Origin: a virus
Direction: 5' to 3' (one strand)
DNA: 30,661 nt
Virus record (IMG/VR): IMGVR_UViG_3300045581_000912
Location: 1 to 30,661 of that record
Position numbers and translations under genes: made by a program. Under the pieces are notes generated by a model. The model searched no databases, was not told the origin of the DNA, and saw only the letters and a list, made by a program, of their open reading frames with translations. How positions within the stretch are numbered: the stretch's first letter is position 1; every line of letters starts with the position of its first letter. Of this stretch, positions 20,518-28,147 are shown in pieces.

Positions 20518-20535
20518 AAGGAACTAGCTTATACT
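20518..20535 (+). promoter_or_regulatory. GGAAC-N5-TATACT promoter in the tRNA array
   Basis: AAGGAAC 20518-20524, TATACT 20530-20535, about 40 bases before tRNA-Leu (TAA). Confidence 0.65.
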
Positions 20536-20574
20536 ATTAAAGTAGAAAGAAATAAACGTTTTACTAGAAATAAA

Positions 20575-20657
20575 GCTGGTGTGGCGAAATTGGTAGTACG
20601 CTATGGTCTTAAAAACCATTGGAGAAATCCGTGAGGGTTCAAGTCCCTCCACCAGTA
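20575..20657 (+). tRNA. tRNA-Leu (TAA)
   Basis: Class II, anticodon loop CTTAAAA, acceptor GCTGGTG/CACCAGT, T-loop TTCAAGT, no encoded CCA. Ends 2 bases from the convergent endonuclease gene. Confidence 0.88.
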
Positions 20658-20658
20658 C

Positions 20659-21345
20659 TTATTTTTTAATATTATTTTTTATATAATAACAATCCTTCTT
20701 AAACTCTTTATGTCTAAACAAAGTACCTTCTTCTAAACCATACTTAGCCATTAGTTTATAAACACGTTTATAATTTCCTGATCCAGAAAGTTTAAGCTCT
20801 CTAAAAGTTCTATTTATAATAAACTGGTTACGCTTAAGACTTTCTATTAGTTGCTCATCTGTAACCTTTCGCTTACTCGTATGAGCTTTATTTTTAGAAC
20901 AGAAAGTTTCTGTTTGTGTATGACAATTAGGGCATAAGTATCTTAAATTTTCTAATCTATTATCGTTATTGATACCATTTATATGATCAAGCTGTAACTT
21001 TAAAGGCTTATCTTGCCATATATCCGTTAAACCGCAAATAGCGCATTGGTTGTGTAATAAATTCTCACGCTGTATGATAGCTCTTACACGAGAATTTGCT
21101 GTACTGCTATTAACCTTAAAAACCTCTTCTTTAGATAATTGTGTTGTACCTGTCTTAGATTGATTACCTTTGTAGCTTATTTCAAGTTTTTTATTCCAGT
21201 TCATCCACGTGGCTATTCTGACATTTAACTTATTAGCAATCTCTTGATTAGATATAGTATTGTTTGAATCTTCAATCCATTTTTGTATCTCAGGTTTAAT
21301 AGTTTTCCAATTTACATTATTTCGCTTGTATTTTTTAGTTTCCAT
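20659..21345 (-). CDS. HNH homing endonuclease
   Basis: 228 aa. N-terminal helix-turn-helix-like segment (SNQEIANKLNVRIATWM, 32-48). The HNH core contains zinc-binding CAIC (101-104) and CPNC (138-141) around LQLDHINGINNDNRLENLR (D120-H121). Layout fits phage HNH homing endonucleases. Inserted against the strand, with its 3' end abutting tRNA-Leu. TATAAATA lies exactly 5 bases before its ATG on the minus strand. Confidence 0.85.
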   Translation of the reverse strand: METKKYKRNNVNWKTIKPEIQKWIEDSNNTISNQEIANKLNVRIATWMNWNKKLEISYKGNQSKTGTTQLSKEEVFKVNSSTANSRVRAIIQRENLLHNQCAICGLTDIWQDKPLKLQLDHINGINNDNRLENLRYLCPNCHTQTETFCSKNKAHTSKRKVTDEQLIESLKRNQFIINRTFRELKLSGSGNYKRVYKLMAKYGLEEGTLFRHKEFKKDCYYIKNNIKK

Positions 21346-21350
21346 ATTAT

Positions 21351-21358
21351 TATTTATA
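21351..21358 (-). promoter_or_regulatory. Late promoter TATAAATA (minus) for HNH gene
   Basis: TATAAATA, ATAAT, ATG on the minus strand. Confidence 0.6.
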
Positions 21359-21399
21359 CAGAAAAGTTAATTTACCCAGCGTCTACCAACTTTTAAAAT

Positions 21400-21660
21400 A
21401 TGAAAGTAACAGGAAAAACTATAGTAGAGATTGAACTAGATCCTCTAGATGAGCTTAGAATTACGGTGCAGACCTTACGTAAAGCTTTAGAATGGCCGGA
21501 TGAAGCTCAGATTAACCGTGATGGTAATCTAGTTATCGATCATATGGGTTATACTTCACACTCATTTATTACAGAGGTAGAGATTATTCGCAAAGCTACT
21601 GAAGAAGACTTTGCTTTACAAAAGATTTTAGATGCACTTCGCGTGTATCGTACTAAATAA
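21400..21660 (+). CDS. Unknown 86-aa protein
   Basis: Compact protein with strands (GKTIVEIELDPLDELRITVQ) and helix (TLRKALEWPD). Not recognised. It lies between an HNH gene and tRNA-Ser; the TAA stop is almost contiguous with the tRNA. No promoter box or Shine-Dalgarno. Confidence 0.5.
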   Translation: MKVTGKTIVEIELDPLDELRITVQTLRKALEWPDEAQINRDGNLVIDHMGYTSHSFITEVEIIRKATEEDFALQKILDALRVYRTK

Positions 21661-21662
21661 AC

Positions 21663-21753
21663 GGGTAGATGGCAGAGCGGTTTATTGCGCAGATCTTGAA
21701 AATCTGAGAGGGTGATGAGCTCTCCGTGGGTTCAAATCCTACTCTACCCGCCA
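21663..21753 (+). tRNA. tRNA-Ser (TGA)
   Basis: Class II with long variable arm, anticodon loop CTTGAAA, T-loop TTCAAAT, discriminator G, CCA encoded. Confidence 0.9.
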
Positions 21754-21764
21754 AACAATTTAAA

Positions 21765-22150
21765 GGGGCTGCTCTGGTTTCGACTGTATGAGTAAGCATT
21801 AATTAGCATGTAGAGGTTGATCAGTTGGCCTCTTAAAAAGCTGATCAAAAAACACAAACGGCAAAATTAAAAACGTCGTGAACGCAATCTTCGGTCGCGG
21901 TTCCCGCAACGAGTCCTTCGTTGGTGGTGAACTTGCTCTCGCAGCTTGAGTTCTCAAACGCTCAGAGAAAAGCCTGCTCTGCTCTGAGTACAAACCAGGT
22001 AACAAACAGTATGCATTCTGTCTAATGCATTGGTGGAGGACGAAGTCAATTCGTCCCTAGGAGTGGTTCACCTTAACGAACCAACTATAAGCATGTTTGA
22101 AGGTTAATGTAAGCAAGTATAGGACACGGGTTCAATTCCCGTCAGCTCCA
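21765..22150 (+). ncRNA. ssrA: tmRNA
   Basis: 386 bases. Starts GGGGCTGCTCTGGTTTCGAC and ends GGTTCAATTCCCGTCAGCTCCA, the one-piece tmRNA tRNA-like domain. Pseudoknot-1 stem TTGATCAG/CTGATCAA precedes the tag frame. If the resume codon is ACA at 21854 (aligned with E. coli GCA in GCAAACGAC), the tag is 31 codons ending GELALAA and TGA (21947-21949). It rescues stalled ribosomes together with SmpB. CCA is not fully encoded. Confidence 0.88.
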
Positions 22151-22160
22151 CTTTTTTTAC

Positions 22161-22248
22161 GGATGATGAATCAGCGAAGCGCTGAAATTGATTGCTAATC
22201 AGTATGAGCCGGAAACGGCTTTGGGGGCAGGACCTACTTCATCCGCCA
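22161..22248 (+). tRNA. tRNA-Ser (GCT)
   Basis: Class II with variable-arm hairpin GAGCCG/CGGCTT, anticodon loop TTGCTAA, discriminator G, CCA encoded. T-loop reads GGCAGGA; D-loop lacks GG. Last RNA gene of the array. Confidence 0.75.
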
Positions 22249-22250
22249 TT

Positions 22251-23114
22251 TTATATCCGCGTAAGTACTTTTTTAATTGCTGCTTTAAAGCGATAACTCT
22301 CCTTAGTGTTAGGCATTTCCTTCCAGTGAGTTATAATTTCTGCAAACCATTCATCAAAGTTAGCTGCCGAATAATCGGAAGGTAGACCTAATTTATTAGC
22401 CATTGCGATTCGATGTCTCTCATTTCTAAGACCTTCTAAAGATTTACGTCTTGTTGTCTTTTCAAAATACTCATCGAGCATTTTCTTATATTCAGCTTTC
22501 AGCATTGGCTCTGATTGTGTAGGTATTCTACCTGCTACGTAGTGAGCATATTCATGAGTTAAAATGCTATAATCATCTATATGGTTCTGATCTATATAAA
22601 TTAATTTATCGTAGTATACACCAGGAGGAGCATCTCCATGCCCCGTTATTGATGAATTAGCAACATCAGGGTTTTTCGATGTGTCAGTAATTATAATACG
22701 AGGCTTTCTATTAGGAAGTACATCTTTAAATTCTCTAACTAATTTTGTTATCAAATAGTTAATCATCTTATATCTATAGCTACCTGGAGATAGGTCTTCA
22801 GAAGTATAACCATCCTTAAACACCTTTATACCATATTTTACAAATAATAACTCCGGTTTATTAATTTTTTTCTTAAAATACAGATTCTTTAATTCTTCCT
22901 CTCTTGCAGCTATTTCGGCCTGCTTAAATGTTTTTATTTCTTCTGGTTCAACTCCAAGCTTTTTCATCTTACGAATTTGTGCTTGTTTATCAGAAGGTAA
23001 TTTCTTCTTTTGCTGCTGCACATAGTTGTAATTGCTTATATTTTGCTTTTCTAGTTCCCTCTTACGCAAAGGATTTCTCTCACGTTTTTCAAAATAGAGT
23101 TTAAATTTAATCAT
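22251..23114 (-). CDS. HExxH zinc metalloprotease-like protein
   Basis: 287 aa from the ATG at 23114; an in-frame upstream ATG would add 11 hydrophobic residues and has less support. HEYAH at 187-191 supplies two zinc histidines and the catalytic glutamate. NFDEWFAEI (242-250) is a plausible third-ligand glutamate helix, as in gluzincins. The N-terminal 90 residues are lysine/glutamate-rich coiled coil. The gene converges on the RNA array. Target unknown: host protein, capsid or wall peptide. Confidence 0.65.
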   Translation of the reverse strand: MIKFKLYFEKRERNPLRKRELEKQNISNYNYVQQQKKKLPSDKQAQIRKMKKLGVEPEEIKTFKQAEIAAREEELKNLYFKKKINKPELLFVKYGIKVFKDGYTSEDLSPGSYRYKMINYLITKLVREFKDVLPNRKPRIIITDTSKNPDVANSSITGHGDAPPGVYYDKLIYIDQNHIDDYSILTHEYAHYVAGRIPTQSEPMLKAEYKKMLDEYFEKTTRRKSLEGLRNERHRIAMANKLGLPSDYSAANFDEWFAEIITHWKEMPNTKESYRFKAAIKKVLTRI

Positions 23115-23179
23115 AATTTTAAAAATTAATAAGCTTGTATAACTCACTATATGCTGCTTGTTATTATTTAGTCTTAAAG

Positions 23180-23187
23180 GATAAATA
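23180..23187 (+). promoter_or_regulatory. Late promoter GATAAATA
   Basis: 7 bases before the ATG at 23195. Confidence 0.45.
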
Positions 23188-23194
23188 ATATATT

Positions 23195-23323
23195 ATGAGA
23201 GTTTTTATTGCTATACTTCGTCGTATCTTTAAACGTAAGCTCTCAATAACTGAGCGTAGAGAGATAATTAAAAAGTTGAAAATTAAAAGGAACTCTTATA
23301 GAATAGAGAAGGACGGCTTATGA
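23195..23323 (+). CDS. Unknown 42-aa basic peptide
   Basis: Short frame MRVFIAILRRIFKRKLSI..., arginine/lysine-rich with a hydrophobic start, able to form an amphipathic or membrane-binding helix. Support: late box upstream and ATGA overlap with the next gene. Contains a GGAAC-type promoter within its 3' part. Confidence 0.45.
   Translation: MRVFIAILRRIFKRKLSITERREIIKKLKIKRNSYRIEKDGL
23287..23304 (+). promoter_or_regulatory. GGAAC-N5-TAGAAT promoter inside a small gene
   Basis: AAGGAAC 23287-23293, TAGAAT 23299-23304, 15 bases before the ATG at 23320. GAAGGAC ahead of that ATG is one of the few Shine-Dalgarno-like sequences in the window. Confidence 0.5.
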
Positions 23324-23508
23324 AAACGTATCTAATTGAATATGTATATCCTAAAACCTGTACGGTTATGTCGACATACATTGAGGGTAAAGATAAAAAT
23401 GAAGCTATTAATTTTTTCACAGAAAATTTCCCCGAGGTAAATCATATTGAAAGGATTACTTGGGTACCAAATAAAATTAAAAATCTTAAAAGTTCTATAG
23501 GAAAATAA
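23320..23508 (+). CDS. Unknown 62-aa protein
   Basis: Beta-alpha-beta pattern (TYLIEYVYPKTCTVM, KDKNEAINFFTENFPEV), not recognised. One base separates it from the next gene. Confidence 0.5.
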   Translation: MKTYLIEYVYPKTCTVMSTYIEGKDKNEAINFFTENFPEVNHIERITWVPNKIKNLKSSIGK

Positions 23509-23509
23509 T

Positions 23510-23995
23510 ATGAGGAAACGAACTCCGAAGATGTCAATTGCTACATCTGTAAGATACGGTAACTACAAACACCTTTACAATATTGCCGAAAAATATGCTA
23601 ACATTACTGAATCAAAGTTTGGTGAAATTTGCAATTATATAAATTTACCTACAAAATTAAATATTGTTTTTAGACCTATAAGAAATGCTTATGGTAGAGC
23701 TTTTTATGTAACTCATAAAGGTGATAGAAACGATAAGCAATTTATAGTAGATATTGATTTGAGGCAAAATTTAAAAACTTTTCAAGATACTCTCTTGCAT
23801 GAATTAGTTCATATTGAGCAGTTTTATGAAGGTAGATTGGTATCAGAGGCTGGTTTAGGTAATTTCTTTAAATGGTATAAAGAAAGAATAAGCTTGAAAG
23901 TTTCGTCACCGGAAGAGTATGATGAGTTTCCTTGGGAAAAAGAAGCTATTAGTAGAAGTAAAAAGTTAAGAAAAATTATTTTTAAAGTAAAATAA
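23510..23995 (+). CDS. SprT/minigluzincin-like HExxH metallopeptidase
   Basis: 161 aa. LLHELVHIEQF carries HELVH at 97-101; E143 or E145 in PWEKEA is a likely third zinc ligand. Single-domain, as in phage minigluzincins. With 22251-23114 on the other strand this makes two unrelated HExxH proteins within 0.4 kb. Substrate unknown. Confidence 0.7.
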   Translation: MRKRTPKMSIATSVRYGNYKHLYNIAEKYANITESKFGEICNYINLPTKLNIVFRPIRNAYGRAFYVTHKGDRNDKQFIVDIDLRQNLKTFQDTLLHELVHIEQFYEGRLVSEAGLGNFFKWYKERISLKVSSPEEYDEFPWEKEAISRSKKLRKIIFKVK

Positions 23996-24019
23996 TTTTT
24001 AAGCCTCTTGATAAAACAG

Positions 24020-24035
24020 CGATCTTTATTATAAT
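24020..24035 (+). promoter_or_regulatory. Variant promoter CGATC-N5-TATAAT
   Basis: One mismatch to CGAAC. TATAAT at 24030-24035, 6 bases, then the ATG at 24042. Confidence 0.5.
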
Positions 24036-24041
24036 AATACT

Positions 24042-24308
24042 ATGCCATACATTAAGAAGCAGGATCGTGAGGAGTTAGACTTAGGATGCATTCCTAGGAA
24101 TGCAGGAGAATTAAATTATACTATACATTTACTTCTTCAGAATTATATGCTTACAAAAGATGAAAGCTATCAAGTTTATAATGATATTATTGGTGCATTG
24201 GAAGCTGCTAAGATGGAATTATATAGACGTAGAGTAGCTCCTTACGAAGAGTTAAAAATTAAAGAAAACGGAGACATTGAGTTTTATAATCCTAGCTCAA
24301 ACAAGTAA
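24042..24308 (+). CDS. Conserved-type protein (PNAGELNY family)
   Basis: 88 aa. MPYIKKQDRE at the start, NAGELNYTIHLLL (21-33) and GALEAAKMELYRRRVAPYE (51-69) match my memory of a family common in phages and bacteria with no known function. The 3' end overlaps the next gene (TAATG). Confidence 0.65.
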   Translation: MPYIKKQDREELDLGCIPRNAGELNYTIHLLLQNYMLTKDESYQVYNDIIGALEAAKMELYRRRVAPYEELKIKENGDIEFYNPSSNK

Positions 24309-24844
24309 TGAACGTTCTTAAAAAAACTCGGACTTACTTAATTGGTCCGATGGAGTATGCTGATGGCAGGCAATGGAGAGAGGACATGGCAGCGTTCTTA
24401 GATGAGATGAACGTTACAGTATTCGATCCATATAAAAAGCCTTTCTATAACGCTCCTAGAGAGGATGATAATGCTCGTCAGGAAATATCATCTTGGATGG
24501 AAGAAGGTAACTATGATAAAGTTGCTGAATACTTTAGTGAGGTGAGAGCTTTTGATCTCTCTATGGTTGATAGATCAGACTTTATTATCTGTTATCTTAA
24601 TCCATCTGTTCCAACTTTCGGAACAATGGAAGAGTTAGTTACTGCTATTCGTATGAAGAGACCTACCTTTATTGTTGTAGAGGGAGGTAAGCAACATACA
24701 CCTCTTTGGGTCATGGGAATGTTGCCGCATAGATACATTCATAATAATTTTGACGAGCTGAAGGAAGTGCTGCGTAATATAGATTCAGGTAAAAAAAACA
24801 TAGATAGCGAGAGGTGGCGTTTGTTTAAGCCAGAGTTTCGTTAA
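24308..24844 (+). CDS. Nucleoside 2-deoxyribosyltransferase-like protein
   Basis: 178 aa. YLIGPMEYADGRQWRED (10-26), an aspartate strand around DLSMVDRSDFIICYLNP (83-99) and GTMEEL (105-110), with the glutamate typical of the catalytic residue, fit the NDT/DUF4406 fold. Such enzymes exchange or hydrolyse bases of (deoxy)nucleosides; in phages they may salvage or modify DNA precursors. Specificity cannot be read from sequence. Confidence 0.7.
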   Translation: MNVLKKTRTYLIGPMEYADGRQWREDMAAFLDEMNVTVFDPYKKPFYNAPREDDNARQEISSWMEEGNYDKVAEYFSEVRAFDLSMVDRSDFIICYLNPSVPTFGTMEELVTAIRMKRPTFIVVEGGKQHTPLWVMGMLPHRYIHNNFDELKEVLRNIDSGKKNIDSERWRLFKPEFR

Positions 24845-24846
24845 TA

Positions 24847-24862
24847 CGAACTCGGTTATAAT
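24847..24862 (+). promoter_or_regulatory. CGAAC-N5-TATAAT promoter, near-leaderless
   Basis: CGAAC 24847-24851, TATAAT 24857-24862, 8 bases, then the ATG at 24871. Confidence 0.65.
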
Positions 24863-24870
24863 CGGAATAT

Positions 24871-25086
24871 ATGAAGACAGTTACGCTTGAGCAAAGCCTA
24901 AAAGATGCACTGACTGCAGCAGAAGCTGCTCAGCAACGTGCATCAGATCTTGATGAATATTCCTCTCTTGCTGAATATTCACTATTATCTACAGTTCTGT
25001 ATGATCTAGAAGCATACTTTGGTTCGAATAATATGAACAGCTATCAAAGAGAACGTCTGATAAGAATGGGATTTAACCCACAATAA
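24871..25086 (+). CDS. Unknown 71-aa helical protein
   Basis: Alanine-rich helices (DALTAAEAAQQRASDLDEYS). No motif recognised. Behind a CGAAC promoter. Confidence 0.5.
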   Translation: MKTVTLEQSLKDALTAAEAAQQRASDLDEYSSLAEYSLLSTVLYDLEAYFGSNNMNSYQRERLIRMGFNPQ

Positions 25087-25092
25087 AATAAT

Positions 25093-25380
25093 ATGAATGC
25101 AGCAGAAGAATTACTAAAACACATTGGAAATCGTACAGTGATGTATGTACAAATTTCTCGTGAACTTGATTGGGACGCAACTGAGAATATTGAAGGCACA
25201 CTCGAACAGGTGTTACCTCGTTTAAACTTTGTGTATGACAGCGGTTATGGACATCAAGAATTGCATGGAACAATTTGGTACGCCGATGGCACGTGGAGTA
25301 ATCGTGGTGAATATGATGGCAGTGAATGGTGGCAACATCACATGTGTCCTCCGCTTCCGGCTGGAGCAAAATTACAATAG
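25093..25380 (+). CDS. Unknown 95-aa phage-type protein
   Basis: C-terminal half rich in W, Y and G (GTIWYADGTWSNRGEYDG, EWWQHH). Similar sequences exist in large phages as far as I recall, with no function known. Base usage in 25093-26702 is slightly less AT-skewed than upstream. Confidence 0.55.
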   Translation: MNAAEELLKHIGNRTVMYVQISRELDWDATENIEGTLEQVLPRLNFVYDSGYGHQELHGTIWYADGTWSNRGEYDGSEWWQHHMCPPLPAGAKLQ

Positions 25381-25397
25381 CACTAAAATTTAAAAGT

Positions 25398-25643
25398 ATG
25401 AGCAAATATAGGTTAATGGAAAACAACGGTCTTTATAAGATTGAAGAATATAAAAAGGTTGGATTGTTTCGAAGGCGGTATGAATGGGTTCAGGAAATAC
25501 AAACAAAACTTTCGAAAAGTTATGACCACATTATAAGATATCCAGTTTTTTATAATAAACTTGAAGACGCATGTCTGCGGTTGAAAGAGTTGCGCCTAAA
25601 AGAAATCAGAACATCCGATGAATGGAAAGAAGTAGAATTATGA
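25398..25643 (+). CDS. Unknown 81-aa basic protein
   Basis: Start at the ATG 25398 (MSKYRLMENNG); the open frame extends upstream but overlaps the previous gene. Charged, RRRYEWVQEIQTKL centre. ATGA overlap with the next gene. Confidence 0.5.
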   Translation: MSKYRLMENNGLYKIEEYKKVGLFRRRYEWVQEIQTKLSKSYDHIIRYPVFYNKLEDACLRLKELRLKEIRTSDEWKEVEL

Positions 25644-25978
25644 GACAATTAAAATTCAGAGTGTGGGATGATGAACAAAAGAAGTTTGAATATTTTGAAC
25701 TTCATAACATTACAATTCCAGATAGATTGTTGATTCAACACAAATTTCCTGTTCAACAATACACTGGTTTTAAAGATAAAAACGGTGTTGACATTTACGA
25801 AGGGGATATTTTTAAAGGAGGACAAAATAAATGGGATTCTGTAAAATTTGAAAATGGTAAATTTATCGTAAATCTTATGGGGGCTAGAGTGTTTGATTTA
25901 GAAGAGCTTTTTGAAGATCGTCATAAACCAGAAATTATTGGAAATATTTTTGAAAATCCAGAACTCTTAAAAGTATAA
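25640..25978 (+). CDS. YopX-like protein
   Basis: 112 aa from the ATG 25640 (MRQLKFRVWDDEQ). QQYTGFKDKNGVDIYEGDIF near 41-60 is the hallmark of the YopX family, common in phages of many hosts and of unknown function (small beta-barrel). Coupled to the preceding gene. Confidence 0.8.
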   Translation: MRQLKFRVWDDEQKKFEYFELHNITIPDRLLIQHKFPVQQYTGFKDKNGVDIYEGDIFKGGQNKWDSVKFENGKFIVNLMGARVFDLEELFEDRHKPEIIGNIFENPELLKV

Positions 25979-26000
25979 AAAAAATTTAGAGCATGAGACG

Positions 26001-26702
26001 ATGAGTAAAATTATAGCAATTGGAGACATACACGGTGAGCTGTACAAGCTGCACAACTTATTTGATAAACTTTCAATCAACAAGGATGACACGCTTGTGT
26101 TTATTGGTGATTATATAGATCGTGGTGAGCATAGTAAAGGCGTGATTGACCATCTAATTAAACTGTCAAAAGAGTACAACTGTGTTTTCTTAAAAGGTAA
26201 CCATGAAAGTTTCTTTCTTGAATCATATCAAAAAGTATTTGGATCAAGCGCATGGAGTGACGGCAGCAGTGGAGGCATACCTAAAATATTTCAATCATGG
26301 ATGCTAAACGGTGGAGCCAAATGTTTGCAGTCATATGATGCGCAAGCATTTTTAGAAGGTCAGCATTTTCATGCGCTAAACACTATGAGTGAAACACATG
26401 GACGTTTCTTTAATACATTAAAGCGCACATACGAGACTGACAAGTATATTTTTGTTCACGGTCATCTTTCGCACGAATTGGACATTGAAGATCAAGAAGA
26501 GTTTATGTGTCTATGGGGACGCTATTCTGAAATTTGGCCGCATAAATCCGGTAAAATTGTTGTCTGTGGACATACAATACAGCCACGTCCTATTGATGAC
26601 GGTTTTAAAATATGCATTGACACAGGATCATTTAAAGCCGATGGGTACATTACAGCATTGGTAATTGATGACAAAAGGCACCATTTTGTAGAGGGAAAAT
26701 AA
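26001..26702 (+). CDS. PP2A/lambda-type Ser/Thr protein phosphatase
   Basis: 233 aa. GDIHG (8-12), GDYIDRG (36-42) and GNHES (66-70), with later FVHGHL and VVCGHT histidines, give the complete two-metal PPP phosphatase site, close in layout to lambda phosphatase. It would remove phosphate from proteins or small phosphoesters in the cytoplasm. Second calcineurin-like enzyme in the window; the two are not close copies. Confidence 0.85.
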   Translation: MSKIIAIGDIHGELYKLHNLFDKLSINKDDTLVFIGDYIDRGEHSKGVIDHLIKLSKEYNCVFLKGNHESFFLESYQKVFGSSAWSDGSSGGIPKIFQSWMLNGGAKCLQSYDAQAFLEGQHFHALNTMSETHGRFFNTLKRTYETDKYIFVHGHLSHELDIEDQEEFMCLWGRYSEIWPHKSGKIVVCGHTIQPRPIDDGFKICIDTGSFKADGYITALVIDDKRHHFVEGK

Positions 26703-26705
26703 AAT

Positions 26706-27017
26706 ATGAGTCCTAACGAACAAAATATTGCACTCGCGAAAGCTTGTGACGTAAAGGATAACATTCCAGACTATGTGAATGATTTAAACGCTATTCATAA
26801 TGCCAAAGAAACGCTAGGTATAAATGATCGAAATAATTTGGATATTCGTGTCAAGTGGGTAGGTGCATTGCGAGATGTAGTAAGTCGTAGATGTCCTGTC
26901 AATAAATTAGGAACACCTGTTGTATCTGATCTAGATATTCTATGTGCCTCGGCAGAAGAACATGCCGAGGCTCTTCTCAAAACTTTGAAAAAATGGAAAA
27001 CGGATAAGAGTATATAA
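26706..27017 (+). CDS. Unknown 103-aa phage protein
   Basis: PDYVNDLNAIHNAKETL (20-36) resembles the DLNAxH segment of small phage proteins sometimes called ABA-sandwich domains; tentative. The 3' part contains CCTCGGCA/TGCCGAGG, an 8-bp hairpin within coding sequence. Ends next to a new promoter. Confidence 0.5.
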   Translation: MSPNEQNIALAKACDVKDNIPDYVNDLNAIHNAKETLGINDRNNLDIRVKWVGALRDVVSRRCPVNKLGTPVVSDLDILCASAEEHAEALLKTLKKWKTDKSI

Positions 27018-27033
27018 GGAACCTCATTATACT
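27016..27033 (+). promoter_or_regulatory. GGAAC-N5-TATACT promoter, near-leaderless
   Basis: AAGGAAC 27016-27022, TATACT 27028-27033, 7 bases, then the ATG at 27041. The element overlaps the stop of the previous gene. Confidence 0.68.
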
Positions 27034-27040
27034 TAGTTTG

Positions 27041-27196
27041 ATGAAAGCAATCCTAAGAACTTATTTGAGTGAAACATCCTTTGAGGAAGAAATTGTAGAT
27101 ATTGATGATGATCATATCTTTGCATATGGACCGTATCAGGACACTGTTCCTTTTACAGTAGGTTCAAACCAATCCATTCTTCCATACGAGGATTAA
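27041..27196 (+). CDS. Unknown 51-aa acidic protein
   Basis: MKAILRTYLSETSFEEE..., acidic DIDDD segment, then an aromatic/proline end. No family recognised. Its own promoter lies directly upstream and a further promoter begins 2 bases after its stop, so it is a one-gene unit. Confidence 0.5.
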   Translation: MKAILRTYLSETSFEEEIVDIDDDHIFAYGPYQDTVPFTVGSNQSILPYED

Positions 27197-27197
27197 T

Positions 27198-27215
27198 AAG
27201 GAACTATCTTATAAT
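27198..27215 (+). promoter_or_regulatory. GGAAC-N5-TATAAT promoter for RadA-like gene
   Basis: AAGGAAC 27198-27204, TATAAT 27210-27215; AGGAG follows at 27217 but 17 bases before the ATG at 27239, too far for a usual Shine-Dalgarno. Confidence 0.68.
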
Positions 27216-27238
27216 TAGGAGTCAACAAAAAACAATAT

Positions 27239-28144
27239 ATGTATCTAAGCATCGAAAAAACATCGTTTACTAAAGTATCTGACATCGTAATTCCATCAAT
27301 CTTTTATCGCAGACTTAAGTCTGGTGTAGCAGAGCTTGATAGTATGTTCGGTGAAGGTATTCTTCCAGGCTCTGCCTTTACTATTACTGCTCAAGCAGGT
27401 TGCGGTAAAACTACTCTGCTTCTTCAAGTGATGGAGGCTCTAGCTAATAACGGCTACGACGTAGGTTATGCATCTGGTGAGGAGAATCAGTATCAGCTAG
27501 CCTTTACTTGCAAACGTTTGAGCGTTTCAAACGTTCAGATCGCTAACGAAACTGATATCGACTCTCTAGCTGACGCTATGAAAGATCTCGACGTACTCGT
27601 TGTAGACTCCTTCCAAGCTTTGACTACTCGTAATAAGCTTAATCATGCTGAGCTCGAGCGCTATGCTGTAACTACTCTGCTTAAAGCAGCTAAAGAAAAC
27701 GAATGCGCGCTGTTCATAATCATGCACTTGACGAAGGATGGTAAGCTTAAAGGTAGTACGCTTGTGCCTCACGCTGTAGACGTTAATATGATGATCACGA
27801 TGGACGATGAAGGCGACGAGCAAGATCGTATCATCTCTACTTATAAGAACCGTTTCGGTCCTTGTCAGGATTATCAATCTACTATGACTTCTACCGGCTT
27901 TAAGATCTCCGGTAAGCGTGAAGTTGTTAAGGCTGAATCGAAAACTAAGCGTAAAAAGAAGTTGAACGAGGCAATTCTTAATCTTGATCCTCCTCAAATT
28001 ACTAAGAAGCTTGTTATGAATAAGTTCGGTCTTACTGCTAGCCAAGCCTATCTGGCTTTGAAAGAACTTACTGATGCTGGTAAGATCAAAAAGTTTGGTA
28101 GAGGCGAATCGAGTGTATTCAAACGTACTGCTATTAATGTCTAA
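27239..28144 (+). CDS. RadA/Sms-like RecA-fold ATPase
   Basis: 301 aa. Walker A AQAGCGKTT (51-59), SGEEN (79-83), Walker B VLVVDS (119-124) and the RadA signature KNRFG (203-207). The N-terminal zinc finger and C-terminal Lon-like domain of bacterial RadA are absent; residues about 235-301 look like a basic linker plus winged helix. RadA drives branch migration during recombination; a phage version would act in recombination-dependent replication. C/G-ending codons suggest strong expression. Could alternatively be a DnaB-like helicase core or Sak4-type annealase partner. Confidence 0.82.
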   Translation: MYLSIEKTSFTKVSDIVIPSIFYRRLKSGVAELDSMFGEGILPGSAFTITAQAGCGKTTLLLQVMEALANNGYDVGYASGEENQYQLAFTCKRLSVSNVQIANETDIDSLADAMKDLDVLVVDSFQALTTRNKLNHAELERYAVTTLLKAAKENECALFIIMHLTKDGKLKGSTLVPHAVDVNMMITMDDEGDEQDRIISTYKNRFGPCQDYQSTMTSTGFKISGKREVVKAESKTKRKKKLNEAILNLDPPQITKKLVMNKFGLTASQAYLALKELTDAGKIKKFGRGESSVFKRTAINV

Positions 28145-28147
28145 TTT

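Noticed and set aside
21799-22005. Minus-strand open frame inside the tmRNA
   Set aside because: Antisense to a well-supported tmRNA; no promoter or start signal.
26947-26970. CCTCGGCA/TGCCGAGG hairpin as a terminator
   Set aside because: It lies inside coding sequence and has no T-run; more likely a by-product of the codons.
27566-28045. Long minus-strand frame (159 codons) opposite the RadA-like gene
   Set aside because: Shadow of the codon-biased RadA frame; no promoter and no recognisable protein.
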